Below, piece by piece: positions 25,750 to 34,333 of a DNA stretch of 64,000 bases (positions are counted from its first letter, which is position 1; every line of letters begins with the position of its first letter). The stretch is from an uncultured Roseovarius sp. GTDB taxonomy: Bacteria > Pseudomonadota > Alphaproteobacteria > Rhodobacterales > Rhodobacteraceae. Made by a program: the position numbers and the translations under genes. The notes below the pieces were generated by a model. The model did no database searches and was not told the DNA's origin. It worked only from the letters and a program-made list of their open reading frames with translations. The DNA lies in the NCBI GenBank assembly GCA_947499555.1, contig CANMOU010000003.1, positions 446,979-510,978 on the forward strand, in the 5' to 3' direction.

Positions 25750-25838
25750 CTGGAAACTGCCCTTCGTACTTGCCATTGATTTATGGCTTGGACTATCCAT
25801 GGCATTGGTTAAGAAAACCTTTCATGGAGTTAAGCCCA

Positions 25839-26123
25839 ATGAGCGCCGCGCAAGAGGCTGCTGAAACCCTCGCGCTTGAGGTGCTGGCATGGCTGGCGGC
25901 AAGCGACGATTTGCTCGACAACTTTATGTCGGCGACTGGCACAGGCCGGGATGATTTGCGGGATCGGGCTCAAGACTCTGATTTTCTTGCCTCAATTCTT
26001 GATTTCCTGATGATGGATGACAGCTGGGTGATCGCGTTTTGCGCCGCCTACGGGCATCCCAACGAAGCCCCGATGCGCGCGCGCATGGCCCTGCCGGGCG
26101 GGGCAGAGGTCAACTGGACATAA
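25839..26123 (+). CDS. DUF3572 family protein
   Basis: 94 aa, all helical. The opening AAETLALEVLAWLAASDDLL and the central DFLMMDDSWVIAFCAAYGH match what I know of DUF3572, small alphaproteobacterial proteins often found beside pleD/divK-type genes. The function is unknown. ATG 25839 has GGAG about 10 bp upstream; ATG 25824 is an alternative. It is followed after 7 bp by the HAD phosphatase. Confidence 0.75.
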   Translation: MSAAQEAAETLALEVLAWLAASDDLLDNFMSATGTGRDDLRDRAQDSDFLASILDFLMMDDSWVIAFCAAYGHPNEAPMRARMALPGGAEVNWT

Positions 26124-26130
26124 GGCGGAA

Positions 26131-26838
26131 ATGGTAAGCGACATGGCAAGAAAGGTTGACGGGCTGCTCTTTGACAAGGACGGCACCCTGTTTGATTTCC
26201 ACACCACATGGAGCAGTTGGGCCGGCCAAATCATCGACGGCCTGAGCACGGGCGACAAAGAGCTGCGCGTCCGGCTGGCCAACGCAATGCATTACGATCT
26301 GGTAAAAGGTCAGTTTGCAGCTTCAAGCCCAATTATTGCAGGCACCAATCGCGAGGCGGCCGAATGTGTGGCGCAGGCGATCACGGACCGGTCCGTGGAA
26401 GAGCTTGAGGACTACCTCATGCACACATCGTCAACCGCGCCACAGGCAGAGACTGTGCCGCTTGCGCCGTTTCTTACAGGTCTCGCGTCGCAGGGAATCT
26501 CTCTTGGCGTGATGACAAATGATACCGAATACGGCGCGCGCGCCCATCTGGGGGCCGCAGGTGTGACCGAGTTTTTCGATTTCATTGCCGGATTTGATTC
26601 CGGGCATGGCGCCAAACCATCACCAGAGCCTTGTCTGGCCTTTGCCCGGGAAATGGGTTTGCCACCAGCCCGCGTCGCGATGGTCGGCGACAGCACGCAT
26701 GATCTGCTGGCGGCGCGCGCGGCGGGTATGCATGCGATCGGTGTTCTGACCGGAACCGCGCAAACGGCTGATCTTGCCCCTTTCGCCGATGTTATCTTTC
26801 CTGATATCGGCCATATCCCGGCTTGGCTTGCTGAATGA
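26131..26838 (+). CDS. HAD-superfamily phosphatase (Gph-like)
   Basis: 235 aa. HAD motif I is FDKDGTLFDFH (about 11-21), motif II is MTNDTEYGAR, and motifs III/IV appear as KPSPEPC and MVGDSTHDLLAARAAGM. The helical cap between motifs I and II marks a phosphoglycolate-phosphatase-like subfamily. It hydrolyses a small phosphorylated metabolite, not defined here. Codirectional with DUF3572 and overlapping the next gene by 4 bp (ATGA). Confidence 0.85.
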   Translation: MVSDMARKVDGLLFDKDGTLFDFHTTWSSWAGQIIDGLSTGDKELRVRLANAMHYDLVKGQFAASSPIIAGTNREAAECVAQAITDRSVEELEDYLMHTSSTAPQAETVPLAPFLTGLASQGISLGVMTNDTEYGARAHLGAAGVTEFFDFIAGFDSGHGAKPSPEPCLAFAREMGLPPARVAMVGDSTHDLLAARAAGMHAIGVLTGTAQTADLAPFADVIFPDIGHIPAWLAE

Positions 26839-27722
26839 CAAAATCGCCGCTTTTTGGGATCCTTCTGGCACTGATTGGCACGCTCATCCTGACGCCGGAT
26901 GCACTTTTGATGCGGCTTTCAGGCATGGAGGGCTTTCAGATGGCGGGCTGGCGCGGGCTTTTCATGGGCTCGATGATGGTGCTGGCCTGGCTGGTTCTGA
27001 GCCAGAACCGCCTGGCAGATATGGCCCGCTTGCGCACCGGTTCCGGGGTTCTGATCATCCTTGCGCAAGTCTTTAACTCAACGCTCTTTTGTCTGGGGAT
27101 TGCGAACGCGCCTGCTGCGGTTGTGCTCATGGGTGTCGCGGCGGTACCGATCTTTTCCGCGCTGCTCAGCCGCTTTGTCACAAAAGAGGTCACTTCCGCG
27201 GCAACCTGGGCTACCATTTTCGCCGTTATGATTGGAATTGGCGTGGCGGTCATGGGCGGTGGTCACGGGGCGTCTACCTTGGATTGGCGGCTTCTTGCCG
27301 GAGCGGGTTTTGGCCTTGGGGTCGCCTTCGTTCTGGCGCTCAATTTCGTCACTTTGCGCGCGCAGCCCGATCTGCCCATCTTGCTTGCAATCGGGATCGG
27401 AGCCTGGATTGCCGGGGCGCTGGGCTGGATCATCACAGGCCCGGGACAGATGATGCAGGGTGCGGTCTGGGCCATGGCGGTGACAGGTCTCCTGGTTTTG
27501 CCGCTGTCCTTCTTTCTGCTCTCGCTTTCGGCGCGACATACTTTGGCCGCCAATGTCAGCCTCATCATGCTTCTGGAAACCGTGCTTGGGCCTTTCTGGG
27601 TCTGGCTTGGGGTCGGCGAGATGCCGACGCTTGCGATGCTTGTCGGTGGCGCGATTGTGGTGATCAGCCTTGGTCTTTACCTGATACACCTGCGACGCCA
27701 GTCCACTCGGCCGCTGGCATAA
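26835..27722 (+). CDS. EamA/DMT-family transporter
   Basis: 295 aa, ten membrane segments in two EamA repeats; the second ends with VSLIMLLETVLGPFWVWLGV and the LVGGAIVVISLGLYL segment. The substrate is unknown. Its ATG overlaps the HAD phosphatase stop, indicating coupled translation. It is followed by a hairpin and then the MttB-family gene. Confidence 0.85.
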   Translation: MTKSPLFGILLALIGTLILTPDALLMRLSGMEGFQMAGWRGLFMGSMMVLAWLVLSQNRLADMARLRTGSGVLIILAQVFNSTLFCLGIANAPAAVVLMGVAAVPIFSALLSRFVTKEVTSAATWATIFAVMIGIGVAVMGGGHGASTLDWRLLAGAGFGLGVAFVLALNFVTLRAQPDLPILLAIGIGAWIAGALGWIITGPGQMMQGAVWAMAVTGLLVLPLSFFLLSLSARHTLAANVSLIMLLETVLGPFWVWLGVGEMPTLAMLVGGAIVVISLGLYLIHLRRQSTRPLA

Positions 27723-27732
27723 GTCTCTAACG

Positions 27733-27762
27733 ACAGGATTTGTCGCAAAAGGACAAACCTGT
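27733..27762. promoter_or_regulatory. Hairpin/dyad upstream of the MttB-family gene
   Basis: ACAGGATTTGTC and GACAAACCTGT pair with one bulged base around the loop GCAAAAG, starting 10 bp after the EamA stop. There is no U-run, so an operator or leader structure for the methyltransferase gene is as likely as a terminator. Confidence 0.45.
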
Positions 27763-27813
27763 GTGCGAGCCCGGTGCTTGCATAAGATCAGACCAGCATG
27801 GAGGGCCGGGATC

Positions 27814-29376
27814 ATGGCAGAGGCACCGACACGGGGGCGACGCGGTGGTGGGCGCGCGGGCAATGCCGCTAGGCGTGGCGTGGAGATCATTGACCAGATG
27901 CCCTGGAATCCGCCGATCAATATCGATCAGCCCATCGAGCCGCTGGACGAAGACAGCATCCAGGCCATTCACAACGGCGCCATGCGCATACTTGAAGAAA
28001 TTGGCATTCAGTTTCTGAACGCCGAAGCGATCGAGGTTCTGCGCGGATCCGGGGGATGCACGATTGACGGTGAAAACGTGCGCATGGGCCGCGATTTCGT
28101 GATGGAGATGGTTGGCAAAGCGCCGTCCGAATTCTCCATCACGCCCCGCAATCCCGAGCGGACCATCACCATCGGGGGCAAGCATCTCAACTTCGGCAAC
28201 GTCTCATCACCGCCCAGCTATTGGGATATGCAGATTGGCAAGAAGGTTACCGGCACGCGCGAGATGTGCGCCAACCTTCTGAAACTAAGCCAGTATTTCA
28301 ATTGTATCCACTTTGTCGGCGGCTATCCGGTGGAGCCGCAGGACATTCATGCCAGCATCCGCCATCTTGATGTGCTCTATGACAAGCTGACGCTGACCGA
28401 CAAGGTGGCGCATGCCTACTGCCTTGGCAAAGAGCGGGTCGAGGACGTGATGGAGATGGTGCGGATCGCGGGGGGCCATACCGATGAAGAGTTTGAGGCC
28501 AGCCCGAAGATGTATTCCAACATCAACTCCACCTCGCCGCTGAAGCATGATTACCCGATGCTTGATGGCTGGATGCGTCTGGCGAGACGAAATCAGGGAT
28601 TGGTGGTAACACCGTTTACGCTGGCCGGGGCGATGGCGCCTGTGACGATGGCCGGTGCCGTGGCGCAGTCACTGGCCGAGGGGCTTTGTGCCATTGTTCT
28701 GGCGCAGATCATTCGCCCCGGCGCATCCTGCGCCATCGGCACCTTCACATCGAACGTGGATATGAAATCCGGTGCGCCAGCCTTTGGCACACCCGAATAC
28801 ATGCGGGCGACTCAAATGACCGGCCAGATGGCGCGGTTTTATGGCCTACCGATGCGCGCCTCTGGTGTCTGTGCGGCCAACGTGCCCGATGGACAGGCGA
28901 TGTGGGAAACCTCGAACAGCCTTTGGTCGGCGGTGCAATCGGGCGCGCATATGGTTTATCACGCTGCCGGCTGGCTTGAGGGCGGACTTATTGCCAGCCC
29001 GGAGAAGTTCATCATGGATTGTGAGATTCTGCAGCATATTCAGCGCTATCTCGATCCGGTCATCACGCAGACCGGTCCAGACGATATCGCCTTCGACGCC
29101 ATTCAGGAGGTCGGTGATCAGGGCCACTTCTTCGGCATCCAACACACCCAAGACCGTTACACCACCGCGTTTTACCAACCATTCCTGAGCGATTGGCGCA
29201 ATTTTGAGGCTTGGGACGCCGCAGGTGGCATTTGGTCCGCGCAACGTGCGCATCAGACGTTTCGAGATATCATCGGCGGGTTTGAAGCGCCGAAAATCGA
29301 TGAGGCCATCCGAGAAGAGCTGGCGAGTTTCGTCGCGCGGCGCAAGGAAGAAGGTGGTGCGCCAACGGACTTCTGA
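27814..29376 (+). CDS. MttB-family (non-pyrrolysine) methylamine/betaine methyltransferase
   Basis: 520 aa, TIM-barrel methyltransferase of the trimethylamine methyltransferase (COG5598) family. There is no in-frame amber codon, so it lacks pyrrolysine and belongs to the group that includes glycine betaine:corrinoid methyltransferases. Recognisable stretches are NAEAIEVLRGSGGCTIDGEN (about 74-93), VVTPFTLAGAMAPVTMAGAV and HMVYHAAGWLEGG. Corrinoid-protein and reactivase partner genes are not next to it. The start at 27814 is set by GGAGGG 8 bp upstream. In roseobacters such proteins are common and mostly of unproven substrate. Confidence 0.85.
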   Translation: MAEAPTRGRRGGGRAGNAARRGVEIIDQMPWNPPINIDQPIEPLDEDSIQAIHNGAMRILEEIGIQFLNAEAIEVLRGSGGCTIDGENVRMGRDFVMEMVGKAPSEFSITPRNPERTITIGGKHLNFGNVSSPPSYWDMQIGKKVTGTREMCANLLKLSQYFNCIHFVGGYPVEPQDIHASIRHLDVLYDKLTLTDKVAHAYCLGKERVEDVMEMVRIAGGHTDEEFEASPKMYSNINSTSPLKHDYPMLDGWMRLARRNQGLVVTPFTLAGAMAPVTMAGAVAQSLAEGLCAIVLAQIIRPGASCAIGTFTSNVDMKSGAPAFGTPEYMRATQMTGQMARFYGLPMRASGVCAANVPDGQAMWETSNSLWSAVQSGAHMVYHAAGWLEGGLIASPEKFIMDCEILQHIQRYLDPVITQTGPDDIAFDAIQEVGDQGHFFGIQHTQDRYTTAFYQPFLSDWRNFEAWDAAGGIWSAQRAHQTFRDIIGGFEAPKIDEAIREELASFVARRKEEGGAPTDF

Positions 29377-29471
29377 TGCCGGTAAGGCTTTGTAGATAAT
29401 TGTAAATCAGACATTTACAGCTTGTTAATATCGGCCTGCGACAGTGGCAGTGGACATTGCCGGAGACGATC

Positions 29472-30068
29472 ATGCACGGGCTGATCAATCGAGCCATCGA
29501 AATGTTTGTACGCCACACCTACGGCAGCAAAGACTGGGTGGCGCTAACCAAAAAGCTGGATCTTGGCTTTACCGAATTTGAGGCCATGCTGACCTATGAG
29601 GACTGGGTGACAGACCAAGTCCTTGCCGAGCTGGTGGAGCGTCTTGGCAAAAGCCGCACGGACATTCTGGAAGATATCGGCACCTTTCTGGTGTCCCATC
29701 CGAGCGCCGAAGCACTGCGCCGCTTGCTGCGGTTCTCGGGAAGTGATTTCGTTGAATTTCTTCAATCTCTCAATGATTTGCCGGCGCGCGCGCGTCTGGC
29801 GCTTGACGATCTCAAATTGCCCGAGATTGATCTAAGAGAGCATAACCTTGGTCAATTTTCTGTGGTCGTTCGCGACGCCACGGGGGGTCCTGTTGAATTC
29901 GGGCATGTTCTGATTGGTCTTTTGCGGGCTTTGGCGGACGATTATGGCGCGCTTGTTCTGCTCGACCACAAGGGCGGGCGCGGCGGCACCGAAATCATCT
30001 CGGTGCAGATCCTGCAAAAGGCCTTCTCGGAAGGACGGGCCTTCGAACTTGGGGCAATCGCGTCATGA
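29472..30068 (+). CDS. H-NOX-like (HNOB) protein lacking the proximal heme histidine
   Basis: 198 aa, the size of a stand-alone H-NOX domain. The opening MHGLINRAIEMFVRHTYG and the region FLQSLNDLPARARLALDDLK (96-115) align by eye with bacterial H-NOX proteins. Where those carry the heme-ligating His (about residue 102-105) this protein reads Leu-Asn-Asp-Leu-Pro-Ala-Arg; there is no His between 76 and 124, and the YxSxR heme-propionate motif is also absent (QFSVVVRD). It may therefore not bind heme in the usual way. It overlaps the HNOBA-GGDEF gene by 4 bp (ATGA). GGAGA lies before ATG 29472. Confidence 0.78.
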   Translation: MHGLINRAIEMFVRHTYGSKDWVALTKKLDLGFTEFEAMLTYEDWVTDQVLAELVERLGKSRTDILEDIGTFLVSHPSAEALRRLLRFSGSDFVEFLQSLNDLPARARLALDDLKLPEIDLREHNLGQFSVVVRDATGGPVEFGHVLIGLLRALADDYGALVLLDHKGGRGGTEIISVQILQKAFSEGRAFELGAIAS

Positions 30069-31204
30069 CAGCAACACAAGCAACCACCGGCGAGGCGCTG
30101 CTCGACATTCTCTGTCCGCTGCATGTCGTCATCAGCAAGACCGGGCACATCACCCATGCCGGGCCGACCATGAAAAAGGTCGTCGGGGCCGACAGGATCG
30201 AGGGCAGGCGGTTTCTCGAAGTGTTCGAGTTGAAGCGCCCCAAGCTGTCTCCCAACACCGCGGATCTGCTGAAAGCGCAGGGTCAAAGACTGCACTTGAC
30301 CCTTCGGACGGCATCTCAGGTAGACATGAAGGGCGTTCTTGTTGCGTTGCCCGATGACGGCGCCATCAAAGAGGCGGGTGGTGCAATCGTGAATCTGTCT
30401 TTCGGCATTTCCGTGATCGATGCGGTTCGGGATTTTGAATTGAGCAGCGCGGATTTCGCCATCACCGACCTAACGGTTGAGCTTCTTTACCTGGTGGAAG
30501 CAAAATCGGCTGCGATGGAGGCCTCCCGCAAGCTTAATGCACGTTTGCAAGGCGCCAAGATCGCGGCCGAGGAAAGGGCCTTCACAGACACGTTGACCGG
30601 GCTTTGCAATCGCCGCGTCCTTGAACCGGTCGTGGAACGCCTCATCGATATTGAAGAAGATTTTGCGCTTATGCAGCTCGATCTTGATTACTTCAAATCC
30701 GTGAACGACACGCTGGGCCATGCTGCAGGCGATCATGTTTTGCAGGAAGTCGCCGCGATCCTGCGGGAAGAGACCCGGTCCACAGATACCATCATTCGCG
30801 CCGGCGGGGATGAGTTTGTGCTGATTTTCGCACCGATTGCCCGCACGGACGATATCGCACAGATCGGCGCGCGCCTGATCGAACGTCTGGAAGATCCGAT
30901 CCTGTTCAACGGGCAGGTCTGCCGCATCTCCGGCAGCATCGGTACAACGCTGAGCCGTGATTACGACAGCCCGGCTTTGGATCGCCTGATGGAGGATGCC
31001 GATCTTGCGCTTTATGAAGCAAAATCAGCCGGTCGCGGATGCCAGATGGCTTTTACCCCGGACATGCGTCAACGGGCGGAAAGTGAAACAGATCGCGCGA
31101 TTGTCCCGATGGTACGCCCCGCAACGCGCCAGGACGACAGCACTGCGTTGATGTCAGAGGCGAAGGAGCGCCTTGTGCCATCTGGTTCGGATCGGTATCG
31201 CTAG
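30065..31204 (+). CDS. HNOBA-GGDEF diguanylate cyclase, partner of the H-NOX-like protein
   Basis: 379 aa. Residues about 12-125 resemble the heme-NO-binding-associated (HNOBA) PAS-like domain (LCPLHVVISKTGHITHAGPT, then GRRFLEVFELKRP, then NLSFGISVIDAV). A helical linker (125-170) joins it to an intact GGDEF domain: GGDEF at 247-251 with inhibitory I-site RSTD at 238-241. It should make c-di-GMP under control of the upstream H-NOX-like protein, as in known H-NOX/HaCE pairs where NO inhibits the cyclase. Start and upstream stop overlap. The cyclase looks active; the signal is uncertain because the sensor has lost its heme ligand. Confidence 0.85.
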   Translation: MTATQATTGEALLDILCPLHVVISKTGHITHAGPTMKKVVGADRIEGRRFLEVFELKRPKLSPNTADLLKAQGQRLHLTLRTASQVDMKGVLVALPDDGAIKEAGGAIVNLSFGISVIDAVRDFELSSADFAITDLTVELLYLVEAKSAAMEASRKLNARLQGAKIAAEERAFTDTLTGLCNRRVLEPVVERLIDIEEDFALMQLDLDYFKSVNDTLGHAAGDHVLQEVAAILREETRSTDTIIRAGGDEFVLIFAPIARTDDIAQIGARLIERLEDPILFNGQVCRISGSIGTTLSRDYDSPALDRLMEDADLALYEAKSAGRGCQMAFTPDMRQRAESETDRAIVPMVRPATRQDDSTALMSEAKERLVPSGSDRYR

Positions 31205-31234
31205 GCCGGGCATAACCGGCAAGGACCGATCCGC

Positions 31235-32248
31235 ATGACCAGAGTCTTCATCACCGGCACTGCCGGGTTTATCGGCTATCATCTGGCGCAGCTGCTGCTT
31301 GACGAAGGCATGCAGGTGCATGGCCTGGATGGAATGACGGATTATTACGATGTGACCCTGAAACATCGTCGCCACCAGATGTTGTCGCAAAATCAAGGCT
31401 TCGCTGCCACCGAGGCCATGCTAGAAGACCAGCAGGCTGTTGATGCCGCCATCGATGCCTGTGCGCCCGACATCATCGTGCATCTCGCCGCCCAGGCGGG
31501 TGTGCGCTACAGCCTTGAGAACCCCCGCGCCTATATTGATGCCAATGTCGTGGGGACATTCAACGTCATGGACGCCGCGCGTCGCCATGAGGTGCGGCAT
31601 TTGCTGATGGCCTCCACCTCCTCTGCTTATGGCGCAGAAACCGACATGCCCTATCGCGAAACCCAGAAAGCCGACACGCAGATGACGATCTATGCGGCCA
31701 CCAAAAAGGCGTGCGAATCCATGGGTCACGCCTATGCGCATCTGTGGAACCTGCCCACGACCATGTTCCGGTTCTTCACGGTTTACGGACCTTGGGGGCG
31801 CCCCGATATGGCCTACTTCAAATTCGTAGACGCCATTCTCAATGGGCGGCCCATCGACATCTACAACCACGGCGACATGCACCGTGATTTCACCTATGTG
31901 ACCGATCTCGTGCGCGGTATCCGGCTCTTGATGGATGCCGTCCCCGAACGTCCCGCAGAGCCCGGGGATATCGCCGAGGGCGACAGCCTGTCGCCCGTTG
32001 CGCCTTACCGCATCGTCAATATCGGCAACTCGCAAACCGTGCGCCTTCTGGATTTTGTGGATGCCATCGAAGAGGCCGTTGGCGTGCCTGCCCAGCGGAA
32101 CATGATGGAGATGCAAAAAGGCGACGTGCCCGCCACTTGGGCGGACGCGACCCTTCTTCAATCCCTGACCGGCTACCGTCCGCAGACCGATGTGCGCGAC
32201 GGCATCGGCAAGTTTGTTGCCTGGTATCGCGACTATTACAGCAAATAG
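31235..32248 (+). CDS. NAD-dependent epimerase, UDP-glucuronate 4-epimerase-like
   Basis: 337 aa extended SDR. The Rossmann motif is GTAGFIGYHLA (residues 8-18), the catalytic pair is in YAATKKACE, and YGPWGRPDMAYFKF and HRDFTYVTDLVRGI are typical of UDP-glucuronate/UDP-glucose 4-epimerases (Cap1J/LpsL type). It would supply UDP-galacturonate for surface polysaccharide. No glycosyltransferase neighbours are present. The start is ATG 31235, 30 bp after the GGDEF gene, so co-transcription is possible but functionally unexplained. Confidence 0.87.
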   Translation: MTRVFITGTAGFIGYHLAQLLLDEGMQVHGLDGMTDYYDVTLKHRRHQMLSQNQGFAATEAMLEDQQAVDAAIDACAPDIIVHLAAQAGVRYSLENPRAYIDANVVGTFNVMDAARRHEVRHLLMASTSSAYGAETDMPYRETQKADTQMTIYAATKKACESMGHAYAHLWNLPTTMFRFFTVYGPWGRPDMAYFKFVDAILNGRPIDIYNHGDMHRDFTYVTDLVRGIRLLMDAVPERPAEPGDIAEGDSLSPVAPYRIVNIGNSQTVRLLDFVDAIEEAVGVPAQRNMMEMQKGDVPATWADATLLQSLTGYRPQTDVRDGIGKFVAWYRDYYSK

Positions 32249-32285
32249 GGGGCTTCCCCGTTGCCCTACGGGCGCCTCCCCCGGG
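32247..32285. terminator. GC-rich hairpin after the epimerase gene
   Basis: Around 32249-32283, AGGGGGCTTCCCCG can pair imperfectly with CGGGCGCCTCCCCC between convergent genes. There is no U-run on either side, so termination is only suggested. Confidence 0.35.
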
Positions 32286-32308
32286 TTATTTCCAGCGAGA
32301 AGACTGGG

Positions 32309-32914
32309 CTACTCGCCAGGACGGCTCAGCGGGAACTTGTCGCGCACCACCGTGTAATCCTTGTAGCCCATGCGCGCGAGCGGGTTGTAGCTCAGCACGT
32401 CGAAGATGCCATCCTTCAGGCAATCATCCCGCAGATGTATCCCCGTAACTTCGCCCAGCACGACGAAATTCGCCTCGCCCGGGAGTTGCACGATTTGCGT
32501 GAGCTTGCACTCAAGCGCGGCTGGCGCGTCTGAAACCCGCGAGCAGGCAATCGTCTCGCAGGCATCACGTGCAATGCCTGCATCGTCAAATTCATCAACG
32601 CCTTTGTCCCAGGCACCCGATGTCTGGTTCATCAGGTCCTTCATGGCAAATTCGACGATGTTGACGCAAAACACGCCGGTATCGCGAATATTGGCCACGC
32701 TGTCTTTGGTATCGCCCCGGTCAGGTTTGGCCGAGGTCGAGGCAAACATCACCTGTGGCGGGACATAGGCCACGGCGTTGAAGAAGGAGTAGGGCGCGAG
32801 GTTTTCCGAGCCGTCCGTGCCCCGCGTGGAAATCCAGCCGATCGGGCGCGGCGAGACCACGGCGTTGAACGGGTTATGCGGCAGACCATGGCCGTCTTCG
32901 GGACGATAGAACAT
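32309..32914 (-). CDS. Flavin reductase-like FMN-binding protein
   Basis: 201 aa. The split-barrel flavin reductase family pattern is clear: NAVVSPRPIGWISTRGTDGS near the N terminus, then NLAPYSFFNAVAYVPPQVMF and DTGVFCVNIV. Proteins of this family reduce flavin with NAD(P)H for partner monooxygenases or act on their own. ATG 32914 follows GAGGTG at about 6 bp. It is convergent with the epimerase gene and divergent from the GNAT gene. No partner monooxygenase is nearby. Confidence 0.87.
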   Translation of the reverse strand: MFYRPEDGHGLPHNPFNAVVSPRPIGWISTRGTDGSENLAPYSFFNAVAYVPPQVMFASTSAKPDRGDTKDSVANIRDTGVFCVNIVEFAMKDLMNQTSGAWDKGVDEFDDAGIARDACETIACSRVSDAPAALECKLTQIVQLPGEANFVVLGEVTGIHLRDDCLKDGIFDVLSYNPLARMGYKDYTVVRDKFPLSRPGE

Positions 32915-32976
32915 AAGACACCTCGGGATTTTTGCCGCAAGGGCAAGTGTTTGCATGTGGAAACACACCTAACCCC

Positions 32977-33501
32977 ATGCTAGGCCGCGATCTACCGGTT
33001 TTTGAAAGGGTCGCGGTGTTTGAGCTGACGCAGGAGACAAAAGACGACTGGTGGGAAGTCGAGGCGCTTTATGACCTCTGCTTTGCACCGGGCCGTGAGG
33101 CTTTGTCGTCTTACCGTCTGCGCGAAGGCGTGTCCGCCGTGCCTTCGCTTTGTCTTGTCGCGCGCGACCCTGACGCCATTCTGGCGGGCGCCATTCGCGT
33201 CTGGCCGGTTCGCGTTGCGACGGCATCGGCTATTCTGCTGGGCCCCATCGCCGTTCACCCCACGCGCCAAGGCGAAGGTTTGGGGGGCTATCTCATCCGG
33301 GATGTGCTTGAAAAAGCGCGCGATGCCGGTTGGGATCGGGCCATGCTAGTAGGTGATGAGCCCTATTACGGGCGCTTCGGTTTTGCACGGCTTGCGGGCG
33401 TCGAGATGCCGCCGCCAACAAATCCAGAGCGTGTCCTGGGCGTGGCACTCAAAGACGGGGCCTGGCAGGGAATTCACGGCCAGGTCACGCGAAACGCTTG
33501 A
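32977..33501 (+). CDS. GNAT-family N-acetyltransferase
   Basis: 174 aa. The acetyl-CoA-binding motif A is visible: LLGPIAVHPTRQGEGLGGYL with the R/QxxGxG/A signature (TRQGEGLGG), followed by YYGRFGF, typical of the YhbS-like group. The substrate is unknown. I start at ATG 32977; the frame is open further upstream (TTG 32932), but that leader would overlap the divergent promoter. Confidence 0.83.
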   Translation: MLGRDLPVFERVAVFELTQETKDDWWEVEALYDLCFAPGREALSSYRLREGVSAVPSLCLVARDPDAILAGAIRVWPVRVATASAILLGPIAVHPTRQGEGLGGYLIRDVLEKARDAGWDRAMLVGDEPYYGRFGFARLAGVEMPPPTNPERVLGVALKDGAWQGIHGQVTRNA

Positions 33502-33532
33502 TTCTTGTGTGTTCAGCCACGATCTAAAGCAC

Positions 33533-34321
33533 ATGCCAGAGGATACCTTGCCCGAAATCCTGTCTGCGGTGCCGACATCCCATGACGTTGAGACACGGCT
33601 GAAAGATCTTGCCATGCGCCACGCGCGGGCGGGCAATCTGGGCATTCAGATGCTCAATCTCATCGGCGGGCAGGCCGAGACCTTGTTGTCGCGCTTGCCG
33701 GACCCAGTGCGTAACCGGCTTGGCGAAGCCACCGAACAGGCGTTGCGCGCGGCCATGCAGGCCGCTCACCGGTCGCGCGATGTTGTTTCGGACGCTCCCG
33801 GTTGGTGGAGCCGCGCGCTCAGCACCGCGATGGGCGCGGCCGGTGGCATGGGCGGGCTGCCAACAGCACTGGCCGAATTGCCGGTGACAACAACTGTGCT
33901 TTTGCGCGCCATTCAGGATGTCGCCGTCGAACACGGGTTTGACCCCGCCGAGCCGGGTGTTCATTACGATTGCATCCAGATTTTTGCCGCCGCAGGTCCG
34001 CTCGATCACGATGATGGCTCGGATCTGGCGTTTCTGAGCACCCGCGTGGCGGTGACCGGCACAGCGGTGCAGGCGCTTATTTCACGGGTTGCGCCGCGCT
34101 TGGCCACGGTCCTGGGTCAAAAACTTGCCGCACAAACCGTGCCTGTCCTGGGGGCCGCGGCAGGGGCCGCCACGAACTATGCCTATACCAGCTATTATCA
34201 GCAGATGGCCCATGTGCATTTCGGTCTGCGCCGTCTGGCGATCGAGGCAGACAGGGATCACGATGTGCTGGTGGATGAGTTTCGGAAACTTGTCGAACAA
34301 CCACCCGTGAAACGTGCCTGA
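33533..34321 (+). CDS. EcsC family protein
   Basis: 262 aa. The layout and the segments TTTVLLRAIQDVAVEHGFDP, ALISRVAPRLATVLGQKLAA and TVPVLGAAAGAATNYAYTSY match EcsC-type proteins (named after the third gene of the Bacillus ecs locus; biochemical role unknown). Hydrophobic Gly/Ala-rich stretches suggest membrane association. The start at 33533 begins MPEDTLPEIL, 31 bp after the GNAT stop. It is convergent with ptsP. Confidence 0.8.
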   Translation: MPEDTLPEILSAVPTSHDVETRLKDLAMRHARAGNLGIQMLNLIGGQAETLLSRLPDPVRNRLGEATEQALRAAMQAAHRSRDVVSDAPGWWSRALSTAMGAAGGMGGLPTALAELPVTTTVLLRAIQDVAVEHGFDPAEPGVHYDCIQIFAAAGPLDHDDGSDLAFLSTRVAVTGTAVQALISRVAPRLATVLGQKLAAQTVPVLGAAAGAATNYAYTSYYQQMAHVHFGLRRLAIEADRDHDVLVDEFRKLVEQPPVKRA

Positions 34322-34333
34322 GCGCAAGACAGC

